Below, piece by piece: positions 34,353 to 43,646 of a stretch of 64,000 bases of DNA. The DNA comes from Priestia aryabhattai B8W22 (GTDB lineage: Bacteria > Bacillota > Bacilli > Bacillales > Bacillaceae_H). The notes beneath the pieces are model-generated. The model was not told the DNA's origin, searched no databases, and was given only the letters and a program-made list of their open reading frames with translations. The DNA lies in contig NZ_JYOO01000003.1 in the NCBI RefSeq assembly GCF_000956595.1, forward strand, positions 1-64,000. Direction: 5' to 3'. How positions within the stretch are numbered: position 1 is the first letter of the stretch; each line of letters begins with the position of its first letter. The translations under genes were made by a program, and so were the position numbers.

Positions 34353-34772
34353 TTACTCAACCGTTGTATTTAACGTTACGTTAACATTTCCGCGCGTTGC
34401 TTTAGAATACGGGCAGAATTGATGTGCATCTTCTACTAGCTTCTCAGCTACTTCTTGTGAAACGCCTTTAATATGAGCGTTTAACACCACGCCAATTTTG
34501 AAGCCATCATCAGTGTGGTCTTTTAGTAGACTTACTTCTGCAGTAATAGACGAATCAATGTCTTTTTTTTGTTTTTTAGCGATTAAATTTAAAGCGCCGT
34601 CAAAACAAGCAGAATATCCTGCTGCAAACAGCTGCTCGGGATTTGTTCCTTCTTTTTTGTTATTTGGAGAAGGATTTACAAGGGTTAAATCAATAATACC
34701 ATCATCTGATTTAACTCGACCATCTCGGCCTCCAACCGCTGTTGCTTTAGATGTAAATAGTGCGTCTGACAT
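34353..34772 (-). CDS. ohr: organic hydroperoxide reductase (OsmC/Ohr family)
   Basis: 139 residues. The Ohr active site is present: Arg17 in GGRDGRVKS, the peroxidatic Cys56 in AGYSACFDGAL, and Cys120 in AHQFCPYSKATRG. It reduces organic hydroperoxides using lipoyl-linked thiols. The convergent ohrR gene is its likely repressor, and GTAATCA-CTT-TGATTAC upstream may be its operator. Strong ribosome binding site GAGGTGATC. The closest B. subtilis relatives are OhrA and OhrB. Confidence 0.93.
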   Translation of the reverse strand: MSDALFTSKATAVGGRDGRVKSDDGIIDLTLVNPSPNNKKEGTNPEQLFAAGYSACFDGALNLIAKKQKKDIDSSITAEVSLLKDHTDDGFKIGVVLNAHIKGVSQEVAEKLVEDAHQFCPYSKATRGNVNVTLNTTVE

Positions 34773-34844
34773 AAGATCACCTCATAGATTATTTTATGTA
34801 ATTTCATTGCAGACAATTAAAAAAGTCGCAATCAAATTCATTTT

Positions 34845-34861
34845 GTAATCACTTTGATTAC
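34845..34861 (-). promoter_or_regulatory. inverted repeat upstream of ohr, possible OhrR site
   Basis: GTAATCA-CTT-TGATTAC is a perfect 7-bp inverted repeat about 75 bases before the ohr start, at promoter distance. Confidence 0.5.
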
Positions 34862-34916
34862 CGTGATAGTAATGTACTTCCCCTTCTATAATGAGTGTAA
34901 ACCTATTATTTTATAC

Positions 34917-34944
34917 AAAAAAAGAGAGTTACCTCTCTTCTTTT
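34917..34944 (-). terminator. terminator overlapping the end of dinB
   Basis: AAAAGAGAG and CTCTCTTCTTTT pair around TTAC; the stop codon at 34929-34931 is inside. Confidence 0.75.
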
Positions 34945-36137
34945 CCTCTTTGTTTTTTTAAACCGCTTTGAATAATGTTATCTCCATATTTTTCACGCAA
35001 ACTTTCGACCGCTTTGTATAAAGGCTCTTTTTTTGCTTGTTCTCCGTATGTAAACAAATCCAGCTGTTCTTCTTCTTGGAGCTGGTGACTCACTTGAAGA
35101 GCAGCTACGCCCAATAAACGAATCGGTTCTCCGTTCCAATGCTTTTGAAATAATACCGCACTGTAATGAAAAAGATCGTTTGGCTCGCTAATTGTTTTAG
35201 AAATAGTTTGGCTTCGAGTAATGGTTTTAAAATCACTATATCGTATCGTTAACTGAATCGTTTTGCTTACAACTTTTTTCGCTTTCATACGAGAACTCAC
35301 TGAGTGCGATAGTTTATTTAAAATAGGCAGAACTTCATGTTCATCTACTGCATTTTGAGATAGCGTCGTAGAGTTTCCAATTGATTTAAACTGTGATTGG
35401 CGATCAGGGTTCACCTGTCGATCATCTTGGCCCCACGCTCGGTCTCTCATAACTTCTCCTTTTACTCCGAGAGTTTGTTTAAGAAGACCGGGAGCGGCAT
35501 TTGCTAGATCACCGATCGTCACCACCTTAATCGCATTTAGCTTTTCAGCTGTCTTCTTACCGATTCCGTGCATTTCCTCTACGGCTTTTGGCCAAAGAAC
35601 TGTTTGGACATCTCTTTTTCGAAGAACGGTAATTCCTAAAGGTTTTTGCATATCACTTGCCGTTTTGGCTAAAAATTTATTCGGTGCGATTCCAATTGAC
35701 ACAGGAATTTGCAGCGTCTGTATTAAATGCTGCTGAATGGACTTTGCTATGTCAAGAGGAGAGCCTAATTCAGCACAGTTTGTAATATCCAAATAGCCTT
35801 CATCAATTGAAGCGGGCTCTAAAAGAGGTGAAATGGTTACTAAATAATCAAACATGTTTTTGGACACTTGGCGATATAATGGAAAATTAGGCTTTATAAC
35901 AACCAGCTCGGGGCATTTTCTTTTCGCTTCCCAAAGAGGCATAGGCGCATACACTCCGCGTTTACGAGCAATATAGTTACAGGTTACAACAATTCCTCTT
36001 CGTTCTTTTGGATTGCCAGCAATAGCAAGAGGCTTATCTTTGAGCGTATGATCATGTGCGGTTTCAACAGATGCATAAAAAGCATTGGCATCAATATGAA
36101 GAATAACTTTGCCGTTTTTAGGGTACATCATTTTCAT
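34929..36137 (-). CDS. dinB: DNA polymerase IV (Y-family)
   Basis: 402 residues from the ATG at 36137 (AGAGGTGAT upstream; the longer frame has no such site). Motifs: LHIDANAFYASVE with the first metal-binding Asp, SIDEGYLDI with the catalytic Asp-Glu pair, a helix-hairpin-helix thumb (MHGIGKKTAEKLNAI), and a little-finger domain after about 240. The C-terminal QLDLFTY suits a beta-clamp binding motif (QLxLF). It copies past DNA damage with low fidelity. B. subtilis YqjH (PolY1) is the likely counterpart. Confidence 0.92.
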   Translation of the reverse strand: MKMMYPKNGKVILHIDANAFYASVETAHDHTLKDKPLAIAGNPKERRGIVVTCNYIARKRGVYAPMPLWEAKRKCPELVVIKPNFPLYRQVSKNMFDYLVTISPLLEPASIDEGYLDITNCAELGSPLDIAKSIQQHLIQTLQIPVSIGIAPNKFLAKTASDMQKPLGITVLRKRDVQTVLWPKAVEEMHGIGKKTAEKLNAIKVVTIGDLANAAPGLLKQTLGVKGEVMRDRAWGQDDRQVNPDRQSQFKSIGNSTTLSQNAVDEHEVLPILNKLSHSVSSRMKAKKVVSKTIQLTIRYSDFKTITRSQTISKTISEPNDLFHYSAVLFQKHWNGEPIRLLGVAALQVSHQLQEEEQLDLFTYGEQAKKEPLYKAVESLREKYGDNIIQSGLKKQRGKEER

Positions 36138-36301
36138 ACTATCACCTCTTTCTGTATAATTAATCCCCGAAAGAAGAACGTACATTCTTATTTATTATAA
36201 CTCTTTTTTCCTAAGTTGTGCGCACCTATACTTTATTTTTATTTTGAGCGAACACTGTGTGTCACTCTCTCGTATTCTAATGAAGAAAGGAGGAAGAAAA
36301 T

Positions 36302-36880
36302 TTGATTGATCAGCTTATCGGAGCCATTAACCAATTAGGCTACGGATATTTCTTTTTTATCATTTTAGTCGGAGCAAACCTTACTCCGATTCCTGACCCA
36401 GTATATATTATGCTTGCAGGCAGTCAGGCTACGTCTCCATCCGTTCAGTATATTCCAGCTTTTATACTTACGTACAGCGGCATGATGCTTAGCTTATACC
36501 TTAAATTTTTGATAGCCAGCCTGTTTTCAGCTCAGGCGCTTGCGCTATTAAAACGCCCGCGATGGGAAAAGAATGTCATGAAAGTTGAGCGAACGATTCA
36601 AGAATATGGATCTCACGCCATCATCGCAAGCTACTTTTTACCAGGAATGCGACATGTGATGCCTTTTTTTCTCGGAGCAAGCGGAATGAAGCATCGTCAT
36701 TACATTAAAGTCTCATTTTCTTTTGGTTTCATTTGGACGCTCGCTTTATTTATTTTCGGTTCCTTTTTTAATACGACATCTTCTTATACTGATGTGATTG
36801 AGATCACTTTAGCTTTTTGTGCGATCAGTTTGATTATCTATGCCGTCCAAAGAAGAAAAATACGAAAAAAACAGCAGTAG
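36302..36880 (+). CDS. DedA-family membrane protein
   Basis: 192 residues, TTG start with a very strong AAAGGAGG. About four or five membrane segments; the family's core is visible: a re-entrant loop with NLTPIPDPVYIMLAG near residue 30, then SYFLPGMRHVMPFFLGASGM with the conserved Arg near residue 120. DedA proteins help flip phospholipid or undecaprenyl-phosphate carriers across the membrane using the ion gradient. Which lipid this one handles is unknown. The terminator overlaps its 3' end. Confidence 0.82.
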   Translation: MIDQLIGAINQLGYGYFFFIILVGANLTPIPDPVYIMLAGSQATSPSVQYIPAFILTYSGMMLSLYLKFLIASLFSAQALALLKRPRWEKNVMKVERTIQEYGSHAIIASYFLPGMRHVMPFFLGASGMKHRHYIKVSFSFGFIWTLALFIFGSFFNTTSSYTDVIEITLAFCAISLIIYAVQRRKIRKKQQ

Positions 36881-36921
36881 TTTGTGTAAAAAAGTTCTTT
36901 TTCACAAACTGCTGCTGTTTC
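36868..36921. terminator. long bidirectional terminator including the DedA stop
   Basis: AAACAGCAGTAGTTTGTG pairs with CACAAACTGCTGCTGTTT with one mismatch, and an inner AAAAAAG/CTTTTT extends it. The DedA TAG is inside the left arm. Confidence 0.8.
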
Positions 36922-36928
36922 ATTTATA

Positions 36929-37408
36929 TTAAATGACTTCATTATATCCCTTTACAAAGTATTTGCGCGCGCGGTAAAGAGCTGATTTTAACGTAGTCAT
37001 CTGCATATTTAATAACTCGGCAATTTCTTCATATTTAAATCCTAATCCATATTTTAATAGAAGCAAATTGCGATACTTAGGATTCAATTGATTTAAAATC
37101 GCCTGACATTCAGCCGCTTCTTCATTTCTGAGCACCTGCTGAATAGGCGTATACATAACGGGTTCTTCTTTGTAAGAAGACGTATAGCGGTCTTTCACTA
37201 TTTTACGCCTTCCTAAATCACAGCGTTTATTTAATGCGACGCGAAACATCCAAGCTTTTATTTTTTCAGGATCGACCATTTCTTGTTTTTCTAAATATTT
37301 TAATGCTACTTCTTGCGTAATATCTTCGGCGTCTTGTCTATTCACACCATTTTTTAATAAATAAGCCAGCACCTGATTTAAATAATCTTGTAATTCCTCG
37401 CCGCACAT
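36929..37408 (-). CDS. ECF-type RNA polymerase sigma factor
   Basis: 159 residues: sigma region 2 (about 8-75, with DAEDITQEVALKYL and the AWMFRVALNKRCDL core) and region 4 (about 105-155, with YEEIAELLNMQMTTLKSALYRARK). No anti-sigma gene is adjacent. It is last in the same-strand order GntR, ABC ATPase, permease, sigma, 17 bases after the permease. This suggests it is made when the GntR repressor is lifted. AAGGGAG lies before the ATG. Confidence 0.85.
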   Translation of the reverse strand: MCGEELQDYLNQVLAYLLKNGVNRQDAEDITQEVALKYLEKQEMVDPEKIKAWMFRVALNKRCDLGRRKIVKDRYTSSYKEEPVMYTPIQQVLRNEEAAECQAILNQLNPKYRNLLLLKYGLGFKYEEIAELLNMQMTTLKSALYRARKYFVKGYNEVI

Positions 37409-37424
37409 AATAAGTTCTCCCTTG

Positions 37425-39434
37425 TTATTTTAGTTTTTCTTTTAGTTCGATTGGCAGTTCATTTTCATTCAACATATAAACCTGAGGAGTATCTACTTGA
37501 TCTTTGTAATAAAAAGCAACAAGATAATCTCCCGTGTCTCGTAAGTTCGCATGTTGAAGAAGTGTTTCTACCTGCTGATTGTTGTTTACTTTAATTGCTT
37601 TCTCATCCTTCGTTAGAGATGTAAACTCTTCTTGAAGACGATAATCGTTTTTAAGATGAGAAGAATTTTTAAACACTTCGGTTTTTTCTACGTCCTTTGG
37701 CATGAGACGGGCACGTTCATATAAACCCTCTTTTTTCAGCCATGCTTCTACTTCGCTATAAGACTTATCCCAAGATGCAGTTTGTACGTACTGTCCTTTT
37801 CCATCCATAAACTCAATTGAAGCCCAGCTTTCTTTTGTGCTGTACATTTCATCAAACGTTTCGTTCATCATCGACTGTTTGACTACGTGTATAAGTTCTT
37901 GTACTTTATCTGGATTTGTAATGTTGATTGAATTTGACTTTCCTTGAACAGAAAAACTCACGCTTTTAATTTTATCCGTGTTTTTTGTTCGTAAAAGCGG
38001 ATGGAAATTTTCTTTGTATTCTTTTGTTTCTGCAATTTCTTTATAAAAAGCTTTATAGTCTGAAAATGGAATAAAGTATTCTCGGACCATTTGTTTTCCA
38101 TTTTTTAATTTATAAGCAAATACAGCCATTTTCCCGTTTCTGCTTTCTATTTCACTTTGTTTATCAGGATCCAGCTTCTTATTTTTAGATGCTGTCATTT
38201 GTTTTTGCAGCTGACGAACACTCTGAATCGTTTCTTTACTTGTATAGTAATATGGAGCTTCATAATAGCCATTCATTCCATTTGCATAGTTTTCAGGTTT
38301 ATCAGTCAATGGATATATATCTTCATCGAAATATACACTTTCAATCTCTGAAGCTGCTGGTACTTTAGTAGAATAGCCGAACACATCTAGATGAATGATA
38401 AAGCCCACAATAGCTGCAGCTATAACAAACCCTAGATATCCTTTCCATTTCGTAAAGATACGCCACGTTTTATTTAAAATGATTTGAGCAACTGTATAGC
38501 CTATTAATGAACCAATAATATAGCCCACGACCATCCATGAAAATTCACCTTTCATGCTAATAAAGTAAAATCCGCCTAACATGAGTGAACAAGCAGTTAC
38601 TCCGTATACGAATACCGGTTTTAACCAGCTAACTGAAATGGTTTGCGTAGCAGCTTCTACTTTTCTTTTTTGGTAGGTAATTAAAGCAATGATGTAAAAT
38701 AAGACAATGAGTCCAATATAAACAAGTGCACTAGTAGAAAAGCTTTTATGAGCTACCATTTGCGCTACGTGTGAAAACGGAACAAGGCTGTCAACATTTT
38801 TGTTCACATAATAGTCATACGCATAGCCGTACCAGTAAAACTTTACATTGGATATAGCTAAATAAGAGATTCCGCCGGGTAGAAGAAATAGAACGTATAA
38901 AAAAATTCCCTGGAGGACAGACATGCCGGTGAACATTCCCGCTAAAACAGTTCCAGTCAGCACAAATAAGTTAATTAAAATACTGTAACCGACCCAGCTT
39001 AGAACATCTCCTGTGGTATAAACATCCTCAACGGTTAACACTCCTTTAACAGCAAAAGTAACGACTCCCGTAATTAAAATAGGAACAACTAAAACCAACG
39101 CGCCCAGAAGCATATTTTGATGAAACAGCGTAGAACGCTTAATTGGTAAACTATGAATATAGTCAGCCGCAATCTTCGTTTGTATATATCTAAATAGGAA
39201 AATACCAAGTAATACTGGTACAACAAACATAAACACAAATTCCAGCCCATCCAATACGTTAAATAACGTATCTGGTTTCTCTATATAAGGCTCTACCTTG
39301 CCTGTGAAAGTAAAAATCAGTTGTAAAGGTAAAGCGAATAGCAGTACTAGCAAGTATACAAGCCCAATCCATCCCACGTTTCTCATGGATTGAATCCACA
39401 TGCCGCGGTTAAACGATGATGTTTTCGATTGCAT
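37425..39434 (-). CDS. large ABC transporter permease with extracytoplasmic insert
   Basis: About 669 residues from the ATG at 39434 (GGGGATGTGGG upstream), 26 bases inside the ATPase gene. Membrane segments fill about 15-290, a further group about 270-345, and the C-terminal 300 residues (after EIESVYFDEDIYPL) are soluble and charged. This resembles the YtrC/YtrD-type permeases next to YtrA/YtrB, but longer, with an added C-terminal domain. In B. subtilis the ytr operon is induced by cell-wall antibiotics. The cargo is unknown. Confidence 0.75.
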   Translation of the reverse strand: MQSKTSSFNRGMWIQSMRNVGWIGLVYLLVLLFALPLQLIFTFTGKVEPYIEKPDTLFNVLDGLEFVFMFVVPVLLGIFLFRYIQTKIAADYIHSLPIKRSTLFHQNMLLGALVLVVPILITGVVTFAVKGVLTVEDVYTTGDVLSWVGYSILINLFVLTGTVLAGMFTGMSVLQGIFLYVLFLLPGGISYLAISNVKFYWYGYAYDYYVNKNVDSLVPFSHVAQMVAHKSFSTSALVYIGLIVLFYIIALITYQKRKVEAATQTISVSWLKPVFVYGVTACSLMLGGFYFISMKGEFSWMVVGYIIGSLIGYTVAQIILNKTWRIFTKWKGYLGFVIAAAIVGFIIHLDVFGYSTKVPAASEIESVYFDEDIYPLTDKPENYANGMNGYYEAPYYYTSKETIQSVRQLQKQMTASKNKKLDPDKQSEIESRNGKMAVFAYKLKNGKQMVREYFIPFSDYKAFYKEIAETKEYKENFHPLLRTKNTDKIKSVSFSVQGKSNSINITNPDKVQELIHVVKQSMMNETFDEMYSTKESWASIEFMDGKGQYVQTASWDKSYSEVEAWLKKEGLYERARLMPKDVEKTEVFKNSSHLKNDYRLQEEFTSLTKDEKAIKVNNNQQVETLLQHANLRDTGDYLVAFYYKDQVDTPQVYMLNENELPIELKEKLK

Positions 39435-40308
39435 AACCCACATCCCCCATTTCATAAATAAAGATTTCTTCCAGCGTAAGTGGCAAGATGTCAAAAATTA
39501 AAGGCTTATACGATCGAACTTTGTTGACTAAGTGATTTTCTTTTCCACGAACAATACAAAGTAAGACGCTTCCTCGTTTTTCTTGATATAAAATGTCTAG
39601 CGTGTCATAAAGCGCTAGCGGCACATCTCCTTCAAATGCAACTTGAACTTTGTGCACATCAGACTTTAAATCATCCAGCTCTTTTTCAATTAATAATTGA
39701 CCGTGATGCAAGATGCCTACATGATCACACAGATCTTCCACTTCTCGCAGGTTATGTGACGAAATTAAAATCGTCATTTCCCGTTCTGCCACGTCTTGAA
39801 CAAGAAGGTTTTTAATTTTTTGACGCATTACCGCATCTAAACCGTCGAGCGGCTCATCTAAGATAAGTACATCAGGCATAGCAGATAGCGCTAGCCAAAA
39901 ACCTACTTGACGCTGCATTCCCTTGGACATTCTATGTACCTTTTTATGTAATTGAATTGGGAAAGCTTCTTTTAATTTTTGGAACCTCTCTTCGTTCCAA
40001 GTCGGATAGACGCTTCTATAAAAAGACGCTAATTGCTTAATCGTTGTTTGAGGGAAAAAATAAAGAGAATCTGGCATAAAAATAAGACGTTCTTTTAAAC
40101 CAACGTTTTCGAATACTCCCTCGCCGTCTATTGCGATTTTCCCGTGATCCTGCTTGTAAATACCTGCAATGATTTTTAATAGCGTTGTTTTTCCTGCCCC
40201 GTTGGAGCCAAGCAGTCCGTAAATAGATCCTTTTTTTATAGAAAGCGTGACGTCTCTTAGAGCTTCCATTTCTTCAAACTCTTTTTTTATCGCCTTCAGT
40301 TCAATCAC
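39409..40308 (-). CDS. ABC transporter ATP-binding protein (YtrB-like)
   Basis: 299 residues, GTG start overlapping the end of the GntR gene. Walker A GLLGSNGAGKTTLLK, signature RMSKGMQRQVGFWLALS (degenerate LSGGQ), Walker B VLILDEPLDGLDA and the H-loop ISSHNLREVEDLCDHVGIL are all present. The last 70 residues are the C-terminal extension usual in this subfamily. It powers the permease that follows. Confidence 0.9.
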   Translation of the reverse strand: MIELKAIKKEFEEMEALRDVTLSIKKGSIYGLLGSNGAGKTTLLKIIAGIYKQDHGKIAIDGEGVFENVGLKERLIFMPDSLYFFPQTTIKQLASFYRSVYPTWNEERFQKLKEAFPIQLHKKVHRMSKGMQRQVGFWLALSAMPDVLILDEPLDGLDAVMRQKIKNLLVQDVAEREMTILISSHNLREVEDLCDHVGILHHGQLLIEKELDDLKSDVHKVQVAFEGDVPLALYDTLDILYQEKRGSVLLCIVRGKENHLVNKVRSYKPLIFDILPLTLEEIFIYEMGDVGYAIENIIV

Positions 40309-40690
40309 TATCGCTTCCTCCTTTTACTGCTTTTTCAGCCTGTGAAATAAGTGATAGAATTTCATCTTTGTCCATCCCTAAATACATAGCTTCTGCCAAC
40401 AGTTTTACTAATTCTTCTTTCATCTTTTTCACCTTCTCGTTATTTAGTGTATCAACTTGAGGCGTTACAAAGCTTCCTTTGCCTGGAACTGAATAAATAT
40501 AATTCTGATGTTCTAGTTCACGATACGCTTTTTGAATTGTATTTGGATTAATCGTTAATTCTTTTGCTAGCAGCCGAACAGATGGAAGCTTTTGATCAGC
40601 CTTAAAGACTTCATGGATAATAAGCTCTTTCAATTTATCTACTAATTGCTCGTATATCGGCTTGCGACTACGAATATCTAGATCAAACAT
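40301..40690 (-). CDS. GntR-family repressor (YtrA-like)
   Basis: 129 residues: a winged-helix (about 8-78, IYEQLVDKLKELI and LTINPNTIQKAYRELE) and a short C-terminal helical tail. This small form is the YtrA subfamily, which has no ligand-binding domain and controls neighbouring ABC transporters. A perfect 11-bp inverted repeat lies upstream (40739-40773). It opens the transporter-sigma unit. Confidence 0.88.
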   Translation of the reverse strand: MFDLDIRSRKPIYEQLVDKLKELIIHEVFKADQKLPSVRLLAKELTINPNTIQKAYRELEHQNYIYSVPGKGSFVTPQVDTLNNEKVKKMKEELVKLLAEAMYLGMDKDEILSLISQAEKAVKGGSDSD

Positions 40691-41030
40691 AGTCTGCCTC
40701 CCTTCATCTACCCAAAATCATGATGTGTGTACTAGGTGTATTAACTGTATTACTCATCGTATTACAGTTAATATTATAGTATGTTTTTGGAAAAAACAAG
40801 TACTTTTTTTACTTTTGTTACAAATAGATGACAAATAAGTGTTTAATAGCATTATAGAATAAGTGTAAATAATTAGTTTTAATTCTAAAAATAGCGTGTA
40901 CTGCTTTTGTTATAAACCTCTAAGTCGACAACTTATTTTACTTTTTTAACCAAGTGCCTCTAGTTATTACAATAGTAATGTTTTATAATGTTTATAATTA
41001 ATTTTTTTAATACAAAAGGAGCCATATTTT
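40691..41030. other. divergent intergenic region, GntR / LysR
   Basis: 340 AT-rich bases holding the GntR operator (40739-40773) and the promoters of both genes. No further gene or RNA seen. Confidence 0.6.
40739..40773 (-). promoter_or_regulatory. YtrA-type GntR operator
   Basis: TATTAACTGTA and TACAGTTAATA are perfect 11-bp inverted repeats separated by 13 bases, 48-83 bases before the GntR start. The half-site (CTGTA) and arrangement fit YtrA-like repressors. Autoregulation of the unit is inferred. Confidence 0.7.
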
Positions 41031-41903
41031 ATGTACTATGATGCGTTAAAGACGTTTGTTTCTGTTGTAGAAGAGCAAAGCTTTACAAAAGCTGCGGAAA
41101 AATTAATGATTTCACAGCCAAGCGTAAGCGTACACATCAAAAATCTCGAGAAAGAATTTCAAACGTCTCTATTTTTGCGTTCACCTAAGATGTTAAAAAT
41201 CACACCCAGCGGCGAAATTTTATACGACCGTGCTAAACAAATGATTCAAATATATGAGCATACGAAACGAGATATTTATGAACACCATCATCGTGTCAAA
41301 GGAATGCTAACGATTGGCGCCAGTTTTACGATTGGCGAATATATTCTTCCTTCCTTTTTAGCAAAGCTTCGTGAACAATATCCTGATATTGATGTAGAAG
41401 TGACTATCGGTAATACAAAGGAAATTGCTCAGCTTGTTCGTCATTTCAAAGTAGATGTAGGACTTATTGAAGGTCACACGGAAGAGTCCGACTTACATAT
41501 TCAGTCCTTTATGGGCGATGAACTTGCCATCGTTGCGTCAGTGGATCACCCTTTAGCTCAGCTTAAAAAAGTAGAAATCGATGATTTACAAAATCAGCGG
41601 TGGGTAGCGCGTGAAAAAGGCTCGGGAACAAGAGAATATTTAGATCACGTTCTAATGTCCAACGGTTTAAAAATGAAAAGCATGCTAACGATCAGCAGCA
41701 ATCAAGGCATTAAAGAAGCCATCGTTCATAATTTAGGGATGTCTGTGCTTTCGCTTTGTGCTATTAAAGAAGATGTAGAACAAAGGCACCTATCGATTCT
41801 CAACGTTAACACCGCTCCTTTTAAGCGCCGTTTTTCTTATATCTATCCTGCTAACAGCGCTCATAAAAAAGTAGCGGAGCTTTTTATTCAGCTTTTAAAC
41901 TAA
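41031..41903 (+). CDS. LysR-family transcriptional regulator
   Basis: 290 residues. N-terminal helix-turn-helix (about 1-60, FTKAAEKLMISQPSVSVHIKN) and a periplasmic-binding-fold effector domain (about 88-290, GASFTIGEYILPSFLAKL at its start, GSGTREYLD and SNQGIKEAIVHNLGMSVL later). It resembles CysL/YwfK-type regulators; the target is not adjacent in an obvious way, since the next gene is convergent. AAAGGAG precedes the ATG. A short intergenic repeat follows it. Confidence 0.8.
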   Translation: MYYDALKTFVSVVEEQSFTKAAEKLMISQPSVSVHIKNLEKEFQTSLFLRSPKMLKITPSGEILYDRAKQMIQIYEHTKRDIYEHHHRVKGMLTIGASFTIGEYILPSFLAKLREQYPDIDVEVTIGNTKEIAQLVRHFKVDVGLIEGHTEESDLHIQSFMGDELAIVASVDHPLAQLKKVEIDDLQNQRWVAREKGSGTREYLDHVLMSNGLKMKSMLTISSNQGIKEAIVHNLGMSVLSLCAIKEDVEQRHLSILNVNTAPFKRRFSYIYPANSAHKKVAELFIQLLN

Positions 41904-41962
41904 GAAAAGAAATTCCGACATAAGTAAATTACTTCAATCTAAAGACTAAAGTAGCTAGTATA

Positions 41963-42084
41963 AATCACTTGCGACACCGCAGTTGATTTCCGTGCAAGAC
42001 TTCGCTTTCCCGCAGGAGTCTCCGTCTTGCCCTCCAATCAACAACTAGAAGCAACTACATACATAAAACTAGCGCTCACTATCA
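41963..42084. repeat. intergenic repeat, short form (copy 1)
   Basis: Shares GATTTCCGTGCAAGACTTCG, then CTTTCC, CAGGAGTC, CTTGC, CTCCAATCAACA and CTAGAAGC with the copy at 48.8 kb. It lacks the GC-rich centre of about 67 bases found there. The ends are complementary (TTGATT..AATCAA), so it can fold. It looks like a known type of Bacillus non-coding repeat. Confidence 0.75.
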
Positions 42085-42090
42085 AAATCA

Positions 42091-42143
42091 AAAAAATCCG
42101 AACGCGTTTGATTCTTAATCAAGAATCAAACGCGTTCGGATCT
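42091..42143 (-). terminator. terminator of the MFS gene
   Basis: ATCCGAACGCGTTTGATTC and its perfect complement (starting GAATCAAACGCG) form a stem of about 20 bp with a short loop. On the minus strand it ends in a T-tract. It lies about 70 bases after the MFS stop. Confidence 0.85.
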
Positions 42144-42214
42144 TCCTTTACCTAAGATGCTCTTGCTCCAGCCTCTTTTTAAGATAATAGCCATACATGT
42201 CTTTTCATTCTTTC

Positions 42215-43414
42215 TTAGTGGACATGAGTCTGCTGAGCCGGCATTTTTGACAAACGAACAGCTAGGAAAAAGGCTGTTGTAAGAAATACACCAATTAGAG
42301 CAATCACACCTTTCCAGCCGTACGCACTCCAGCATAATCCAGCCACCGTCCCGCCAACACTTGATCCTGCATAGTAAAAAAACAAATACAAAGACGAAGC
42401 CTGAGCTTTGTCATGAGTGGCTCTTCTTCCTACCCAGCTGCTTGCAATGGAATGACTTCCAAAAAAGCCAAAGGTCAGCAGCAAAAGCCCGGTAATTTTT
42501 ATCCATAAAACCGGATGCAGCGTAACGATTGAACCTATAAGCGTAACAGCAATCGTACATAACAGCACTTTCTTCCGACCATATCGATCCGCCAGCGTCC
42601 CCATCCAGACCGAGCTGAATACTCCAACAAAGAAAATAACAAAAATAAAACTTACAAGCGTATGATTCCAAGAATACGGAGGAGCGGATAAAGCGTATCC
42701 AATATAATTGTATAAAGCTACGTTACTTCCAAGCAGCGCAAAACCAATAGCAAAAAGACACAGCATCCCTTTATCTTGAAGATGACTGCGAAGAGAGCCG
42801 GTAAGCTGCCTAAGTTCAAATGACCGGGAAGTAAAGTTCTGTGAATCAGGCAAATTCATAAAAAAAACAAATGTGGCCAACAAGCTGATTGCGCTTACAA
42901 CGTCAAGAGCTACCGACCAGTTAAAATACTCCGTGAGCACTCCTGTCATAAGCCTTCCTGCTACGCCTCCAAAGGCGTTTCCGCTTATATAAATCCCCAT
43001 CGCTTTTCCTAAACTCCCGGGTTCAATTTCTTCTCCTAAGTAAGCCATGGCCACAGAAGGCAGCCCTGCTAACACGATTCCTTGAATAACGCGAAAAACT
43101 AACAGCGTTTCAAAGGTAGAGCTAAATGCTGTCATGATGCATAGCAATGACGCAAAAATCAACGATAGGCCCATCAGTTTCTTTCGTCCCCACACTTCCG
43201 ATAAAGAACCTAAAAAAAGCATACTAACAGCAAGCGTGATGGTTGTTAACGAAAGAGATAAACTCGCAAACGCCGGGGATATCCCAAATTCTCTAGAAAA
43301 TTCGGGTAAAATGGCCTGTGTACAATATAAAATCGAAAATGTGTTGAATCCTGCTGCAAAAAGCGCAACATTTGTTTTGCGAAAAGCTGATGTTCCAATT
43401 ACGGTATAACTCAC
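42215..43414 (-). CDS. MFS transporter (YnfM-like)
   Basis: 399 residues with about 12 membrane segments. The loop 2-3 motif LSEVWGRKKLMG (about 70) and the second copy LADRYGRKKVLL in the other half are the MFS signature. The FSREFGISPAFASLSLS start is typical of the YnfM/AraJ-like drug or sugar exporters. GTG start with AGGAAGTG upstream. Cargo unknown. It is convergent with the LysR gene. Confidence 0.8.
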   Translation of the reverse strand: MSYTVIGTSAFRKTNVALFAAGFNTFSILYCTQAILPEFSREFGISPAFASLSLSLTTITLAVSMLFLGSLSEVWGRKKLMGLSLIFASLLCIMTAFSSTFETLLVFRVIQGIVLAGLPSVAMAYLGEEIEPGSLGKAMGIYISGNAFGGVAGRLMTGVLTEYFNWSVALDVVSAISLLATFVFFMNLPDSQNFTSRSFELRQLTGSLRSHLQDKGMLCLFAIGFALLGSNVALYNYIGYALSAPPYSWNHTLVSFIFVIFFVGVFSSVWMGTLADRYGRKKVLLCTIAVTLIGSIVTLHPVLWIKITGLLLLTFGFFGSHSIASSWVGRRATHDKAQASSLYLFFYYAGSSVGGTVAGLCWSAYGWKGVIALIGVFLTTAFFLAVRLSKMPAQQTHVH

Positions 43415-43608
43415 AGTTGGTCACTTCCTTTTTTCTCTAAAAAAAGCATATCACGGTTTTTTTATTCTGTATAATTCATTATGTAAATCGTTTTCATGCA
43501 TTTCAGTAATGAGTAAAATGACAATAGGAACTGACAACAGCCTAATTATTTTCAAACAGCTGCATGCGAGAATGAAGATGTTATCCTCTCCCGTTTCACA
43601 AAAGCATA

Positions 43609-43646
43609 AAAAAAGTCGAGCCAATTTTTCATGGCTCAACTTTTTT
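43609..43646 (-). terminator. terminator of the PH-domain gene
   Basis: AAAAAAGTCGAGCCA pairs with TGGCTCAACTTTTTT with one mismatch. It reaches the gene's stop at 43645 and carries a T-tract on the minus strand. Confidence 0.82.

Larger units (their letters stand above)
41904..42214. other. intergenic region with short repeat copy and terminator
   Basis: About 310 bases between convergent genes. It holds repeat copy 1 (41963-42084) and a very strong terminator (42091-42143). Nothing else seen. Confidence 0.7.

Noticed and set aside
43451-43639. Minus-strand frame between the PH-domain and MFS genes
   Set aside because: It runs through the PH-domain gene's terminator and lacks a ribosome binding site.
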